Positions 34,117 to 43,877 of a DNA stretch of 64,000 nucleotides are shown piece by piece. The notes beneath the pieces were generated by a model. That model did not search any database. It was not told where the DNA came from and saw only the letters and a list, made by a program, of their open reading frames with translations. Made by a program: the position numbers and the translations under genes. The stretch lies in assembly GCF_047824785.1 (NCBI RefSeq), contig NZ_CP181167.1:1798001-1862000 (forward strand). The letters run 5' to 3'. Numbering within the stretch: position 1 is the first letter of the stretch; every line of letters begins with the position of its first letter. Source of the stretch: Nitrobacter sp039808345. Lineage in GTDB: Bacteria; Pseudomonadota; Alphaproteobacteria; Rhizobiales; Xanthobacteraceae.

Positions 34117-34845
34117 CTACTGTTTGGCGGTACCCTGTTGGGTGGCTTCGAGCTTCGCGCGCGCTTCGGCGGCCCGCTTTTGCAGTTCTTCCTGCAGCTT
34201 CTTCTGGGTTTCCTCGAATACCTTGGGGTCGGTCGGCGGGCCGTCATAGGCCTTCGCGAATTCAGCGAGCGGAAGCGGCAGCGTCAACGGCGCGCCGTTG
34301 GAATTGATTGCCTGAACGATCAGATTCTGGCCTTTCTTCAGGTGACCGAGCATATCCGCCGTCAATTCATAATCCGACATGCAGCCATTGGCGAAGCAGA
34401 TCACGTAGGGACTCTGCTGCGGCGGATTGCTGTCGACGATGATGCGCGTTCCGTGGACGAGTTGCATCCCGAGCGGCAGCGTCACGCGGAGAATCTTCTT
34501 GGGCTCGCCTTCAGGCTCGATGATGACCGCCGCGATCACAGGCTGGCCGGATTCGATCCGCCCGTCCTTGCCGGTGAAACATACCTGCTTGGCTTTCGCA
34601 TCCTGGCCTTTCAGGCAGAACTTGGTCCAGGGAGCATAGATCAGCTGCACCTGCTGGTCGGCTGGCGCTGCTGCCTGCGCCGCCGGGGCTCCTTTGGCCG
34701 CCTCAGCCTTCTTGCCTTTGGATGGGGCGGCTTGCTGGGCGGGAGCGTCCGACGCGAATGGAACGGCCGCTAGCGTCACCGCGGCGAACAGGGCAAAGGC
34801 CCGCCCGCGATGCAAAGCGGACGTGGTCGAGAGACGAAAATTCAT
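34117..34845 (-). CDS. Invasion-associated locus B (IalB) family protein
   Basis: 242 aa from the ATG at 34845: signal peptide (AFALFAAVTLAAVPFASDAPAQ), then an Ala/Lys/Gln-rich linker. The IalB domain follows with YAPWTKFCLKG, VCFTGKDGRIESGQPVIAAVIIEPEGEPKKILRVTLPLGM and YVICFANGCMSDYEL, whose paired Cys suggest periplasmic disulfides. The C-terminus is a charged coiled-coil-like tail (EETQKKLQEELQKRAAEARAKLEA). A frame to 34926 adds 27 residues before the signal peptide. Function in free-living bacteria is unclear. Confidence 0.88.
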   Translation of the reverse strand: MNFRLSTTSALHRGRAFALFAAVTLAAVPFASDAPAQQAAPSKGKKAEAAKGAPAAQAAAPADQQVQLIYAPWTKFCLKGQDAKAKQVCFTGKDGRIESGQPVIAAVIIEPEGEPKKILRVTLPLGMQLVHGTRIIVDSNPPQQSPYVICFANGCMSDYELTADMLGHLKKGQNLIVQAINSNGAPLTLPLPLAEFAKAYDGPPTDPKVFEETQKKLQEELQKRAAEARAKLEATQQGTAKQ

Positions 34846-35215
34846 TGCGGAAAACCCTTTCCTGAACGCTCGTGATCCGATTCTAACATTCGTATTTCGT
34901 TTCAGCGAGCCTTCTTCCGAATGCAAATTGAAGGACCGCTTGCAAACTCAAGCCCTGATGGAGCGGTTGCTGGCGGAGTTTCGAATTCGGCATTCGCGCT
35001 CCCTGCGCGATCGCCGGATCTCTCCACCAGGAGCAGGCATTGGCGCAGACTATTCGGCGGCTGTCTCTTAGTGAAATGAGGCGGTTACGTGACGATTCGC
35101 GATGTCATGATCAATTGACCGCCTTCAATACTAGGGCGCATAAAAAGATCAATGGCAACATACGCTTTTGGCGCCCCTTTCAAACCGCGCCGCGGCGGTT
35201 GTGATAAAATTTCTT
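34846..35215. other. Gene-free stretch between the IalB-family gene and the peptide-binding lipoprotein gene
   Basis: No supported gene. A 51-codon frame at 34921-35077 lacks a ribosome site and family resemblance. The stretch should hold the divergent promoters. Confidence 0.5.
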
Positions 35216-37078
35216 GTGAGCAAGTTCGAATCAAAATGGATCCGGTATTGCCGACTGCCGCCGCGCGCGCGCTGCCGGACGGCGATATGCCTGGCGCTCG
35301 CGGGCGGGATGCTCGCCGCCGGATGCCAGCAGGTTTCCGCGGATCCCGGTTACGCCATCGCGATGCATGGCGAACCGGCCCTGCCGGCTGATTTCAGCCG
35401 GATGCCCTACGCCAATCCGGACGCGCCCAAGGGTGGCCGGCTGGTTCAGAGTGTTCCCGGTAGTTTCGATAGCCTCAATCCCTTCATCGTCAAAGGCGTC
35501 GCGCTTCAGCAAATTCGGGGGTTCGTGGTCGAGAGCCTGATGGCGAGGGGGCATGACGAACCCTTCACGCTCTACGGTCTGCTGGCGGAGAGGATTGAAA
35601 CCGACGATGCCCGCACCTACGCCACTTTCCATCTGAATCCGCTGGCGCGCTTTCACGACGGGCGGCCTGTCCGCGCCGAAGACGTGCTCTTTTCCTGGCA
35701 ACTCCTCCGGGACAAGGGCCGCCCCAACCATCGTCAGTACTATTCGAAGGTTGCAACGGCAGAAGCGATCGATGAACGCACCGTGCGTTTCGATTTCGGT
35801 GGAACCATGGATCGCGAACTGCCCTTGATCCTCGGCTTGATGCCTGTTCTGCCGAAACACGCCGTCGATGCCGCCACTTTCGAGCAGACCTCGATGACCG
35901 CCCTGTCGGGATCCGGGCCGTATCGCGTGACCGCCGTCAGGCCCGGAGCCAGCGTGACGCTGACGCGCAATCCGGATTATTGGGGGCGCGACCTGCCGGT
36001 CAATCGCGGCCTGTGGAACTTCGACGAAATCAGGTTCGACTACTATCGCGAAGCCAACAGTCAGTTCGAGGCGTTCAAGCGCGGCCTGTATGACTTTCGC
36101 GTCGAGACTGAACCGCTGCGCTGGCACGAAGGCTACAACTTTCCGGCAGCAGGCGATGGTCAGCTTGTCCGCGAAGCCGTCAAAACCGGCCTGCCCGCGC
36201 CCTCGGAATATCTGGTGTTCAATACGCGGCGGCCGATGTTTTCCGACATTCGCGTTCGCGAGGCGCTGACGCTGCTGTTCGATTTCGAGTGGATCAACCG
36301 AAACTATTTTTTCGGACTTTACAGCCGCGCCGGCGGCTTCTTCGCGGGATCGGAATTGTCGGCCTACGCGCGCCCCGCTGACGACGGAGAGCGGTCGCTA
36401 TTGAAGCCGTTTCCGTCGGCCGTGCGAAGCGACGTTCTCGACGGCAGTTACCGTCTTCCCGTGACCGACGGTTCAGGCCGGGACCGCGAGGCCTTGCGCG
36501 CCGCTCTCGCGCTTCTGTCGCAGGCGGGTTATGAATTTGACGGCACGGTCCTGCGCCATCGCTCGACCAAGGCTCCCCTTGCCTTTGAAATGCTGGTGAC
36601 AACCCGCGATCAGGAACGCATCGCGCTCACTTACGCGCGCGATCTCAAGCGCGCCGGCATCGAGGTGTCCGTGCGCTCGGTCGATGGCGTGCAGTTCGAT
36701 CAGCGTCGGCTGGCGTTTGATTTTGACATGATCCAGAACCGCTGGGATCAATCGCTGTCGCCCGGCAACGAACAGTCCTTCTATTGGGGCAGCGAGGCTG
36801 CCGACATTCCAGGCACCCGCAATTACATGGGCGTGAAGAACCCGGCGATCGATGCCATGATCGCCGCCATGCTCAAGGCGAGGGAGCGGCCGGATTTCGT
36901 GGATGCGGTTCGCGCGCTCGATCGGGTCCTGATGTCCGGATTTTATGTGATTCCGGTTTACAACGTTCAAGAACAATGGATCGCGCGCTGGAATCGGATA
37001 GAACGACCAGCAGCGACCGCGTTGACTGGATACATCCCCGAAACATGGTGGCGAAGGCCGCCGAAGCCCGGCAAGTGA
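35216..37078 (+). CDS. Oligopeptide ABC transporter substrate-binding lipoprotein (family 5, YejA-like)
   Basis: About 620 aa. A signal with lipobox LAAGC precedes the mature protein. MPYANPDAPKGGRLVQSVPGSFDSLNPFIVKG is the typical start of YejA-like peptide-binding proteins, followed by NPLARFHDGRPVRAEDVLFSWQLL, GSGPYRVT and NPDYWGRDLPVNRG. Starts at 35168 (TTG), 35201 (GTG) and 35216 (GTG) are all possible; the last is the shortest that keeps the signal. No permease or ATPase genes are adjacent; instead two degenerate enzymes follow, 4 bases away and beyond. Confidence 0.88.
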   Translation: MSKFESKWIRYCRLPPRARCRTAICLALAGGMLAAGCQQVSADPGYAIAMHGEPALPADFSRMPYANPDAPKGGRLVQSVPGSFDSLNPFIVKGVALQQIRGFVVESLMARGHDEPFTLYGLLAERIETDDARTYATFHLNPLARFHDGRPVRAEDVLFSWQLLRDKGRPNHRQYYSKVATAEAIDERTVRFDFGGTMDRELPLILGLMPVLPKHAVDAATFEQTSMTALSGSGPYRVTAVRPGASVTLTRNPDYWGRDLPVNRGLWNFDEIRFDYYREANSQFEAFKRGLYDFRVETEPLRWHEGYNFPAAGDGQLVREAVKTGLPAPSEYLVFNTRRPMFSDIRVREALTLLFDFEWINRNYFFGLYSRAGGFFAGSELSAYARPADDGERSLLKPFPSAVRSDVLDGSYRLPVTDGSGRDREALRAALALLSQAGYEFDGTVLRHRSTKAPLAFEMLVTTRDQERIALTYARDLKRAGIEVSVRSVDGVQFDQRRLAFDFDMIQNRWDQSLSPGNEQSFYWGSEAADIPGTRNYMGVKNPAIDAMIAAMLKARERPDFVDAVRALDRVLMSGFYVIPVYNVQEQWIARWNRIERPAATALTGYIPETWWRRPPKPGK

Positions 37079-37082
37079 CTTC

Positions 37083-38585
37083 GTGCTCCAGAACAATTCA
37101 TCGCCTACGCTGGATGAACTCTTCGACCGCATCCTCGTCCGGCAGCCGGACCGACCGGCGCTGATCGATCCGCCGGACAAGTTGCGGGTGACGGGACAGC
37201 CGCCGCAGCATCTGACCTTTGCCCAGGCCGACCGGGCGGTATCGGCATTGGCGGCCCACTTTATCGAGGCCGGCCTGCCCGCCAATTCAATCATAGCGGT
37301 TCAGCTGCCCAACACCATCGAACTGGCGCTGACGGTGCTTGCCGCCCATCGCGCCGGCCTGATCGTGGCGTTGTTGCCCCAGCTTTGGCGGCAGGCCGAA
37401 CTCGCTGTCGCGATCAACCGGACCGGCGCGCGCGCGATCGTCGCGATGGGCAGTATCGACGGCGTCAATCACGCCGATCTCGCGATGAACGCGGCCGCGG
37501 AAGTTTTCTCCGTCCGACATGTCTGCGGCTTCGGCGGCAATCTGCCGGAGGGAATGGTTCCGCTGGATATCGCCGCCGAAAGGACGATCGACCGCTCGCG
37601 GCTCATGATCCGGGATTCGCGCCGCGCCGCGCTGGTGACGTTCGAGGCTTCGGGCTCAGGCTTCCTCGCCGTGCCGCGAACCCATGTCAACCTGATCGCC
37701 GCCGGGCTTGCGATCTTTCTCGAAAGCGGATTGCCTCAGAACGCGACAATTCTCTCGGCTCTCGCGCCGTCGTCCTTCGCCGGACTGACCTCATCCTTCG
37801 TGATGTGGCTGCTCAGCGGCGGCGCCCTGGCGATGCATCACCCCTTCGACGAAAATGTGCTTGTGCGGCAGATGGAAGCCGAACGCTGCGACACGCTGGT
37901 CGCGCCGGCCTCGCTGGCATTGCGGATGGCTGAAACCGGCGCCCTGTCTGCCGTCCCGAGCCTGCGTCACGTCGTGGGTCTCTGGCGGGTTCCTGAACAG
38001 GTGGGATCGAGCGAGCCTTGGTCCGACCGCGAGAGGCAAATGACCGACGTCTACCTGTTCGGCGAGGCGGGTCTTTTCGCGAGCCGCCGCGCGGAGGACG
38101 GCTCCCCTGCCCCGATCATGCCCGGCCCTTATCGGACGCCGCCTCAGGTTCCCATCTCATCGACGGCCGGCGAAATCGTTCTGACTCCGAACGGAACGCT
38201 GGGGCTGCGGGGGCCGATGGTGCCGATCGCGGTTTACGCCGGGCCGGATTCTCCTACGGACGCCTTCGGCATGCCGTCGCAGCCGGATTATGTCGATACC
38301 GGCTATGCGGCGCGGATCGATCGCGCCTCGGGCGCCATTGCGATCACGGCGCCGCCGGCCGGCGTCATGGCCGTCGGCGGCTACCGGTTTCCTGCACAGG
38401 ACCTTCAGGAATGGGCACGGCGGCTCGGACCGAACGCCATGCTGACGGCGCTTCCCGACCGTCTGAGCGGCCATCGCCTGGCCGGGCGAGCCGGCGACAA
38501 TGCCCGCGCTCGCGAGGCGCTCAAGGAACTCGGGCTGAATCCGTTGATGGTGGAAGCATTTCGCGATCGCTCCGTGACCGGCTGA
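37083..38585 (+). CDS. Degenerate AMP-binding (acyl-CoA synthetase-like) protein
   Basis: 500 aa from a GTG 4 bases after the peptide-binding gene. The ANL fold is clear at the N-terminus (LTFAQADRAVSALAAHFIEAGLPANSIIAVQLPNTIE). But the ATP-loop, usually YTSGTTGxPKG, reads FEASGSGFLAVPRTH without Lys. The YxTGD motif reads YVDTGYA, losing the Asp. The C-terminal catalytic Lys motif is not found (RLSGHRLAGRAG). It is therefore probably unable to adenylate and may bind a ligand or act as a regulator. Alternatively it is decaying, though the 500-codon frame is intact. Confidence 0.8.
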   Translation: MLQNNSSPTLDELFDRILVRQPDRPALIDPPDKLRVTGQPPQHLTFAQADRAVSALAAHFIEAGLPANSIIAVQLPNTIELALTVLAAHRAGLIVALLPQLWRQAELAVAINRTGARAIVAMGSIDGVNHADLAMNAAAEVFSVRHVCGFGGNLPEGMVPLDIAAERTIDRSRLMIRDSRRAALVTFEASGSGFLAVPRTHVNLIAAGLAIFLESGLPQNATILSALAPSSFAGLTSSFVMWLLSGGALAMHHPFDENVLVRQMEAERCDTLVAPASLALRMAETGALSAVPSLRHVVGLWRVPEQVGSSEPWSDRERQMTDVYLFGEAGLFASRRAEDGSPAPIMPGPYRTPPQVPISSTAGEIVLTPNGTLGLRGPMVPIAVYAGPDSPTDAFGMPSQPDYVDTGYAARIDRASGAIAITAPPAGVMAVGGYRFPAQDLQEWARRLGPNAMLTALPDRLSGHRLAGRAGDNARAREALKELGLNPLMVEAFRDRSVTG

Positions 38586-38671
38586 TCAAATCCGGCAGCG
38601 TTCATTGACGCCGCATTAAGGGACAATAAACTAGGATCACAAGCCTTTGGCACGTATCCGAGTGGGTGAAA

Positions 38672-39901
38672 ATGTCCCGGCAAGGCCCGCTTATCGTTGT
38701 CTCACACGGCGAGCGACAAGCGTCCGTCGTTGCTCGATCGAGCCGGAGCATTTTCCCTGTCCTCGACATCGATTGGTCGGAAGCCTCCCGGGGCATCGAA
38801 CGCTTTCAACCGGCAGCCGTCTTCGTCCCCACGACCGAAGGCGCGGGGACGGGATTGGATCGCCTCGCCGGTCAGCTTGCTGCGATGCAGCCTTACGTTC
38901 CCCTGATCGTCGCCGATCCCGATCCGCCCTGCCCGGACAACGCGCTTCCGTTCTCGTCCCTGAACGGAGGCATCGATCGGTTCGACAGGCGTCTCAACGC
39001 TGCGCTGCGCGTGCGAACGCTGCACGCGACCGTCCTCCGGCGGCTTGCAGGCAATCCGGCGGCGCCACGCCTGCCGGATGCCGACCCGATCCGGGATGCG
39101 ACCGTTCTCCTGATCGGGCGCGGCGCGGCTTATCCGACGCTATCGGTTGCCTTTGGCGAACGGCTCGGTGTCGTTGGGGCGCTCAGCATCGAGGCGGCAG
39201 CGAAGCACCTCAACGCGCGTGATCTGGACGGTGTCGTTGTCAGCGAAGGGTTCACCCGGCGCGTGGTCGACGCGCTTCTGACCGTGCTGGCTGAAGACAC
39301 CCGCTTTCGCAATCTGCCGATCGCTGTTCCGGCCGGCGGCCCGTGGGCGACCTGTGATCTTCCCAATCTCGAAGTGATGCCGGGCGAGCCCCATCATGTC
39401 GTCAGCAGGTTTCTGCCTTTGGTGCGTCAGCACGCGTTCGAGGCGCGCCTGCATCGTACGCTGAAATCAATGGATGCGGGCGGACTACTCGATCCGCGAA
39501 CAGGTCTTCTGACCGGTGACGCCTTCCACCGTGAACTCAACATGGCGATCCGCCAGACCCGGTCCAGCGGCGTGAGTCTCTCCATTGCGCGCTTCACGCT
39601 CGGTCAACAGCACGAGCGTCTGCTGTTCGACGCGGCGCGTATTCTCAGCCGGCTCATGCGGCGAATGGATTTCGGCACGCTCGAAGCCGACGGCTCGATC
39701 GTTGTGGTTTTTGCCGACGCTGATTTGCGCAACGCGCAGATGATCGCGCGGCGGCTTTCGAGCGTGATGAAGCATACGACGCTCAGCGCCAGACGTGCCT
39801 TGCGGATCGATCCTCAGGTCACCCTGACGGCATCCCGGTTTGACGACTCCGCGGCATCGCTTCTCACCCGCCTGAGCAGTGAAGCGCGCGCGGCATCATA
39901 A
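38672..39901 (+). CDS. Protein with degenerate GGDEF-like C-terminal domain
   Basis: 409 aa. The N-terminal 270 residues resemble receiver-like folds (VLDIDWSEASRGIERFQPAAVFVPTTE, ATVLLIGRGAAYPTLSVAF) but lack a clear phospho-acceptor pattern. The C-terminal part begins LLDPRTGLLTGDAFHRELNMAIRQ, as GGDEF domains do. Yet the active site GGDEF is replaced by ADGSI in MRRMDFGTLEADGSIVVVF, so it cannot make c-di-GMP. GTG at 38666 is an alternative start. It follows the degenerate AMP-binding gene by 86 bases on the same strand. Confidence 0.75.
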   Translation: MSRQGPLIVVSHGERQASVVARSSRSIFPVLDIDWSEASRGIERFQPAAVFVPTTEGAGTGLDRLAGQLAAMQPYVPLIVADPDPPCPDNALPFSSLNGGIDRFDRRLNAALRVRTLHATVLRRLAGNPAAPRLPDADPIRDATVLLIGRGAAYPTLSVAFGERLGVVGALSIEAAAKHLNARDLDGVVVSEGFTRRVVDALLTVLAEDTRFRNLPIAVPAGGPWATCDLPNLEVMPGEPHHVVSRFLPLVRQHAFEARLHRTLKSMDAGGLLDPRTGLLTGDAFHRELNMAIRQTRSSGVSLSIARFTLGQQHERLLFDAARILSRLMRRMDFGTLEADGSIVVVFADADLRNAQMIARRLSSVMKHTTLSARRALRIDPQVTLTASRFDDSAASLLTRLSSEARAAS

Positions 39902-39909
39902 CGGCCGCA

Positions 39910-42900
39910 TTATGCCGCCTTTCGATCTTCCGCGAGATTGGCGAGCTGGCGCATGATTTCGGTGGTGCCCATCAGGCGCTCTTCCGGGGTTTTCCAGTTC
40001 TGGAAGAACACGACTTTCATGTCGGGACGGACCTTCGCCGCCTGTCCGTGCTGGCGGATGAAGTACACCAGCCGATCGGGGTGCGCGAACTTGTTGTCGC
40101 GGAAGGAAATCACCGCACCCTTCGGTCCCGCATCGACCTTCTCGACATTGGCGCGGCGGCAATAGGCCTTGATGGCCGCGACCTTGAACAGGTAGCGGAC
40201 TTCGTCCGGCAACTGGCCGAAGCGGTCGCGCAGCTCCGCGGCGAAGTTATCGATTTCATCATCGGTATCGAGGTCGGCAAGCCGGCGATACAACGATAGC
40301 CGAACCGCCAGATCAGCGACGTAATCTTCGGGGATCAACACCGGCATCCCGATGGTGATCTGCGGCGACCAGCGATCGTCGGCAATCTCAGTCACGCCGG
40401 TCTTGAGATTCTCGATCGCCTCCTCCAGCATCGATTGATAGAGCTCGAATCCGACCTCCTTGATGTGGCCCGACTGTTCCTCGCCAAGAAGATTGCCCGC
40501 GCCGCGAATGTCGAGATCGTGCGACGCAAGCTGGAATCCGGCCCCCAGGGTTTCGAGCGACTGCAACACCTTGAGCCGGCGTTCGGCCTGCGCCGTGATC
40601 TTGTGCTTTGACGGCAGCGTGAATAACGCATAGGCGCGGAGCTTCGAGCGCCCGACCCGGCCGCGCAACTGATAAAGCTGCGCCAGCCCGAACATATCGG
40701 AGCGATGCACGATGAGAGTGTTGGCGGTCGGGATGTCGAGCCCGGACTCCACGATGGTTGTCGAGAGCAGGACGTCATACTTGCCGTCATAGAAGGCCGA
40801 GATGATGTCCTCGATCACCGTCGGCGGCATCTGGCCGTGCGCGACGGCAACCTTCATCTCCGGGACGTGCTTGTCGAGGAACTCCTTGACCTCGGCGAGG
40901 TCACTCACGCGCGGCACGACGTAGAAGGCCTGGCCGCCACGGTAGCGTTCGCGCAGGAGTGCCTCGCGGATCATCAGGGGATCGTGGGGCGCCACGAAGG
41001 TACGAACGGCCAGGCGATCGACCGGCGGCGAGGCAATGATCGATAGGTCGCGAACGCCGGTCAGGGCCAGTTGCAGCGTGCGCGGAATAGGAGTTGCGCT
41101 CAGCGTCAGGACATGGACGTGCGCCCGCAATTGCTTCAGCCGTTCCTTGTGGCTGACGCCGAAGTGCTGCTCTTCATCGACCACCAGAAGTCCCAGGTCC
41201 CTGAACTTGATGGATTTGCCGAGCAAGGCATGTGTGCCGACCACGATATCCACCGAGCCGTCCGCGATCCCCTTCTTGACCTTGGCCAACTCCTTCGGCG
41301 ACACCAGCCGTGAGGCCTGCGCGACATTGACCGGGAAACCGCGAAACCGCTCAGTGAACGTCTTTGCGTGCTGACGCGCAAGCAGCGTTGTCGGCACGAC
41401 CACCGCGACCTGCTTGCCATCCAGCGCGACAGCGAAAGCCGCCCGCAGGGCCACTTCGGTCTTGCCGAAGCCAACGTCACCGCACACCAGCCGATCCATC
41501 GGCTTGCCGCTTTCGAGATCCTCCAGTGACGCCTGGATGGCGCCGAGCTGGTCCTCGGTTTCCTCATAGGGGAAGCGCGCGCAGAACTCGTCGTACAGAC
41601 CGGACTGCACCGGCAGTTTCGGCGCCTCCCGCAGGTGCCGTTCCGCGGCGATCCGGATCAACTCGCCTGCGATCTCCCGAATGCGGCTTTTCAGCTTGGC
41701 CTTGCGCGCCTGCCAGCCCCCGCCGCCGAGCCGGTCAAGTTCGACATTGGCTTGATCGGAGCCGTAGCGCGATAGCAGTTCAATATTCTCGACCGGCAGG
41801 AACAGCTTGGTCTCGTTGGCGTAACGCAGTTCCAGACAGTCGTGCGGCGCGCCGCCTACTTCAAGCGTCTGCAAGCCGACAAAACGCCCGATGCCGTGCT
41901 CGACGTGAACAACCAGATCGCCCGCCGCGAGGCTGGTGACTTCCGAGATGAAGTTTTCGAGCTTGCGGCTGGCCTTGCGCGGCCGCACCAGGCGATCGCC
42001 AAGGATGTCCTGCTCGCTGATGACGGCGACGGATTCGGTTTCAAATCCGGATTCTATCCCGACAACGCCCAGCATGACCTCATTGCGGGGCGTTGCCTGA
42101 ACGGTGCGCCAGGTATTGATGCTTGTCAGGTTGAGCAGCCCGTGATCTTTCAGCATGCTCGCCATGCGGTCGCGCGAACCCTCGCTCCACAACGTCACCA
42201 CGACTTTCTTTCGCGCGGCCTGCAACGCCTGTATGTGGGATCCCACGGACTCGAAAACGTTGAGGGTAGTGTCAGCCCGTTCGGGCGCGAAATTCCGCCC
42301 CTGCCGCGCGCCCGCATCGATGACATTGACGGATTCGTCTGGCACCGCGAACGGCGTCAGCCGCACCAAAGCCGCTTCATTGAGGCGCTTTGTCCACTCA
42401 TCCGGCGTCAGATAAAGTTTATCGGGCGGAAGCGGGTTGTAAGGCGCGCCGCCGCCGGCTTGTTCAAGGGGCTCGCGGCGCGCTTCATGGTAATCGGCGA
42501 TCTGCTTGAAGCGCTCGCTCGCGGCGTCTTCTCCCTGCGGCTCGATGACGATGGATGCGCCGTCAAGATAATCGAACAGCGTGTCCATGCGTTCGTGAAA
42601 CAGCGGCAGCCAGTGCTCCATGCCCGGATACCGCCGCCCTTCGCTGACCGCTTCATACAACAGGTCATCGCGTTCCGGCGCGCCGAAAGCGGCGACGTAT
42701 CCCATCCGGAAACGCCGGATGGTTTCGGTGACGAACTGGAATTCGGAGATCGGCACCAGATCGAGCGAGCGTACGTCGAACAGCGTGCGCTGGGTTTCCG
42801 GATCGAATGACCGGATCGATTCCAGCGAGTCGCCGAAGAAATCGAATCGCACGGGATGATCGAGATTCGACGGAAACAGGTCGAGGATGCCGCCGCGAAC

Positions 42901-43434
42901 GGCGTATTCGCCGGGTTCGCGGACCGTTGAAGAACGATTGTAGCCGTTGTGCTCGAGCCATGCGGCGATCGAATCCATCGGCACCACATTGCCGGGTGCG
43001 ACAGACAGCGCTTGAGACGCGACGATTTCGCGCGCGGGCACGCGTTGCAGGATCGCGTTGACCGTTGTGAGGATGATCAGAGGCTTTTCGCTGCCGGTCA
43101 GACGAGACAGCCGCGCCAGCGTCGTCAGGCGCTGGGCAAGCACGCCTCCATGCGGCGAGACCCGATCATAGGGCTGGCAATCCCAGGCAGGGAACTGCAT
43201 CACGGAAATGTCCGACGCGAAGAATTCGAGCGCCCGCGCCAGTTGCTGCATCCGCGGACCGTCACGGCAGACCACCGCCAGGCTCACCGCCGAGGCTCGC
43301 CGCCCCGCATTGGCCTTGATCGCGCGCGCGAGGTCCGAGACGACGAGTCCCTCGGCGCCTTCCGCGACATTTGCGAGCATCAGCGGATGACCCGGTGACA
43401 GCGATTCCGCGGGTGATCGTGAAACAGCTTTCAT
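39910..43434 (-). CDS. mfd: Transcription-repair coupling factor Mfd
   Basis: Removes RNA polymerase stalled at DNA lesions and recruits UvrA. 1174 aa: UvrB-homology N-terminal domains (GMEHWLPLFHERMDTLFDYL), RNA-polymerase interaction domain (GDLVVHVEHGIGRFVGLQTLEVGG), then the RecG-like motor with CGDVGFGKTEVALRAAF (Walker A), VVDEEQHFGVSHKERLK (Walker B) and LSATPIPRTLQLAL, and the C-terminal TRCF domain. Its start overlaps sdhE by 4 bases. Confidence 0.97.
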   Translation of the reverse strand: MKAVSRSPAESLSPGHPLMLANVAEGAEGLVVSDLARAIKANAGRRASAVSLAVVCRDGPRMQQLARALEFFASDISVMQFPAWDCQPYDRVSPHGGVLAQRLTTLARLSRLTGSEKPLIILTTVNAILQRVPAREIVASQALSVAPGNVVPMDSIAAWLEHNGYNRSSTVREPGEYAVRGGILDLFPSNLDHPVRFDFFGDSLESIRSFDPETQRTLFDVRSLDLVPISEFQFVTETIRRFRMGYVAAFGAPERDDLLYEAVSEGRRYPGMEHWLPLFHERMDTLFDYLDGASIVIEPQGEDAASERFKQIADYHEARREPLEQAGGGAPYNPLPPDKLYLTPDEWTKRLNEAALVRLTPFAVPDESVNVIDAGARQGRNFAPERADTTLNVFESVGSHIQALQAARKKVVVTLWSEGSRDRMASMLKDHGLLNLTSINTWRTVQATPRNEVMLGVVGIESGFETESVAVISEQDILGDRLVRPRKASRKLENFISEVTSLAAGDLVVHVEHGIGRFVGLQTLEVGGAPHDCLELRYANETKLFLPVENIELLSRYGSDQANVELDRLGGGGWQARKAKLKSRIREIAGELIRIAAERHLREAPKLPVQSGLYDEFCARFPYEETEDQLGAIQASLEDLESGKPMDRLVCGDVGFGKTEVALRAAFAVALDGKQVAVVVPTTLLARQHAKTFTERFRGFPVNVAQASRLVSPKELAKVKKGIADGSVDIVVGTHALLGKSIKFRDLGLLVVDEEQHFGVSHKERLKQLRAHVHVLTLSATPIPRTLQLALTGVRDLSIIASPPVDRLAVRTFVAPHDPLMIREALLRERYRGGQAFYVVPRVSDLAEVKEFLDKHVPEMKVAVAHGQMPPTVIEDIISAFYDGKYDVLLSTTIVESGLDIPTANTLIVHRSDMFGLAQLYQLRGRVGRSKLRAYALFTLPSKHKITAQAERRLKVLQSLETLGAGFQLASHDLDIRGAGNLLGEEQSGHIKEVGFELYQSMLEEAIENLKTGVTEIADDRWSPQITIGMPVLIPEDYVADLAVRLSLYRRLADLDTDDEIDNFAAELRDRFGQLPDEVRYLFKVAAIKAYCRRANVEKVDAGPKGAVISFRDNKFAHPDRLVYFIRQHGQAAKVRPDMKVVFFQNWKTPEERLMGTTEIMRQLANLAEDRKAA

Positions 43435-43718
43435 GCGCCCTGTCCCCGCCGAAACGACTTGATGCGATCGAATAGCGCCGTCCGGTATTCGGAAGCCAGC
43501 GGAGCGCCGTCGCTCAGCGCGGCGTAAAGGTCCGGGTCCGGAACCTCGATCAGGTTTTCGAGATCTTTCAACTCCGCTTCGGTCAATGAACCGATCTCCT
43601 CATCGACGAACCGGCCGAGGATCAGGTCCATCTCGCGCATCCCGCGATGCCAGCAGCGATACAGCAGCCGTTTGCGGCGGTCATCCATGCCCTCGCTTGA
43701 TCGTGTCGATCCCGTCAT
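43431..43718 (-). CDS. sdhE: FAD assembly factor SdhE
   Basis: Promotes flavinylation of succinate dehydrogenase. 95 aa from the ATG at 43718. The family RGxxE-like signature reads WHRGMREMDLILGRFVDEE, with DDRRKRLLYRCWHRG before it and ELKDLENLIEVPDPDLYAAL after it. A frame up to 43817 adds 33 residues without support. It overlaps mfd (ATGA), an order seen in other Bradyrhizobiaceae. Confidence 0.93.
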   Translation of the reverse strand: MTGSTRSSEGMDDRRKRLLYRCWHRGMREMDLILGRFVDEEIGSLTEAELKDLENLIEVPDPDLYAALSDGAPLASEYRTALFDRIKSFRRGQGA

Positions 43719-43877
43719 TCGTCTATTCCAGGCAAACGCCAAAAGCCCGGACGAGCCGGGCCGGCACCATATAGCCCCAGGGATAATGGATGTCAGCATC
43801 CGTCTCGCGCATTGCACAATCAGGGATTTGCATTCAAGGCTTGCATTTGGTCCAGATCACTCCGCCCGAGTCGTCAG

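Noticed and set aside
34921..35077. 51-codon frame upstream of the peptide-binding gene
   Set aside because: No ribosome site, no family resemblance, composition like non-coding sequence.
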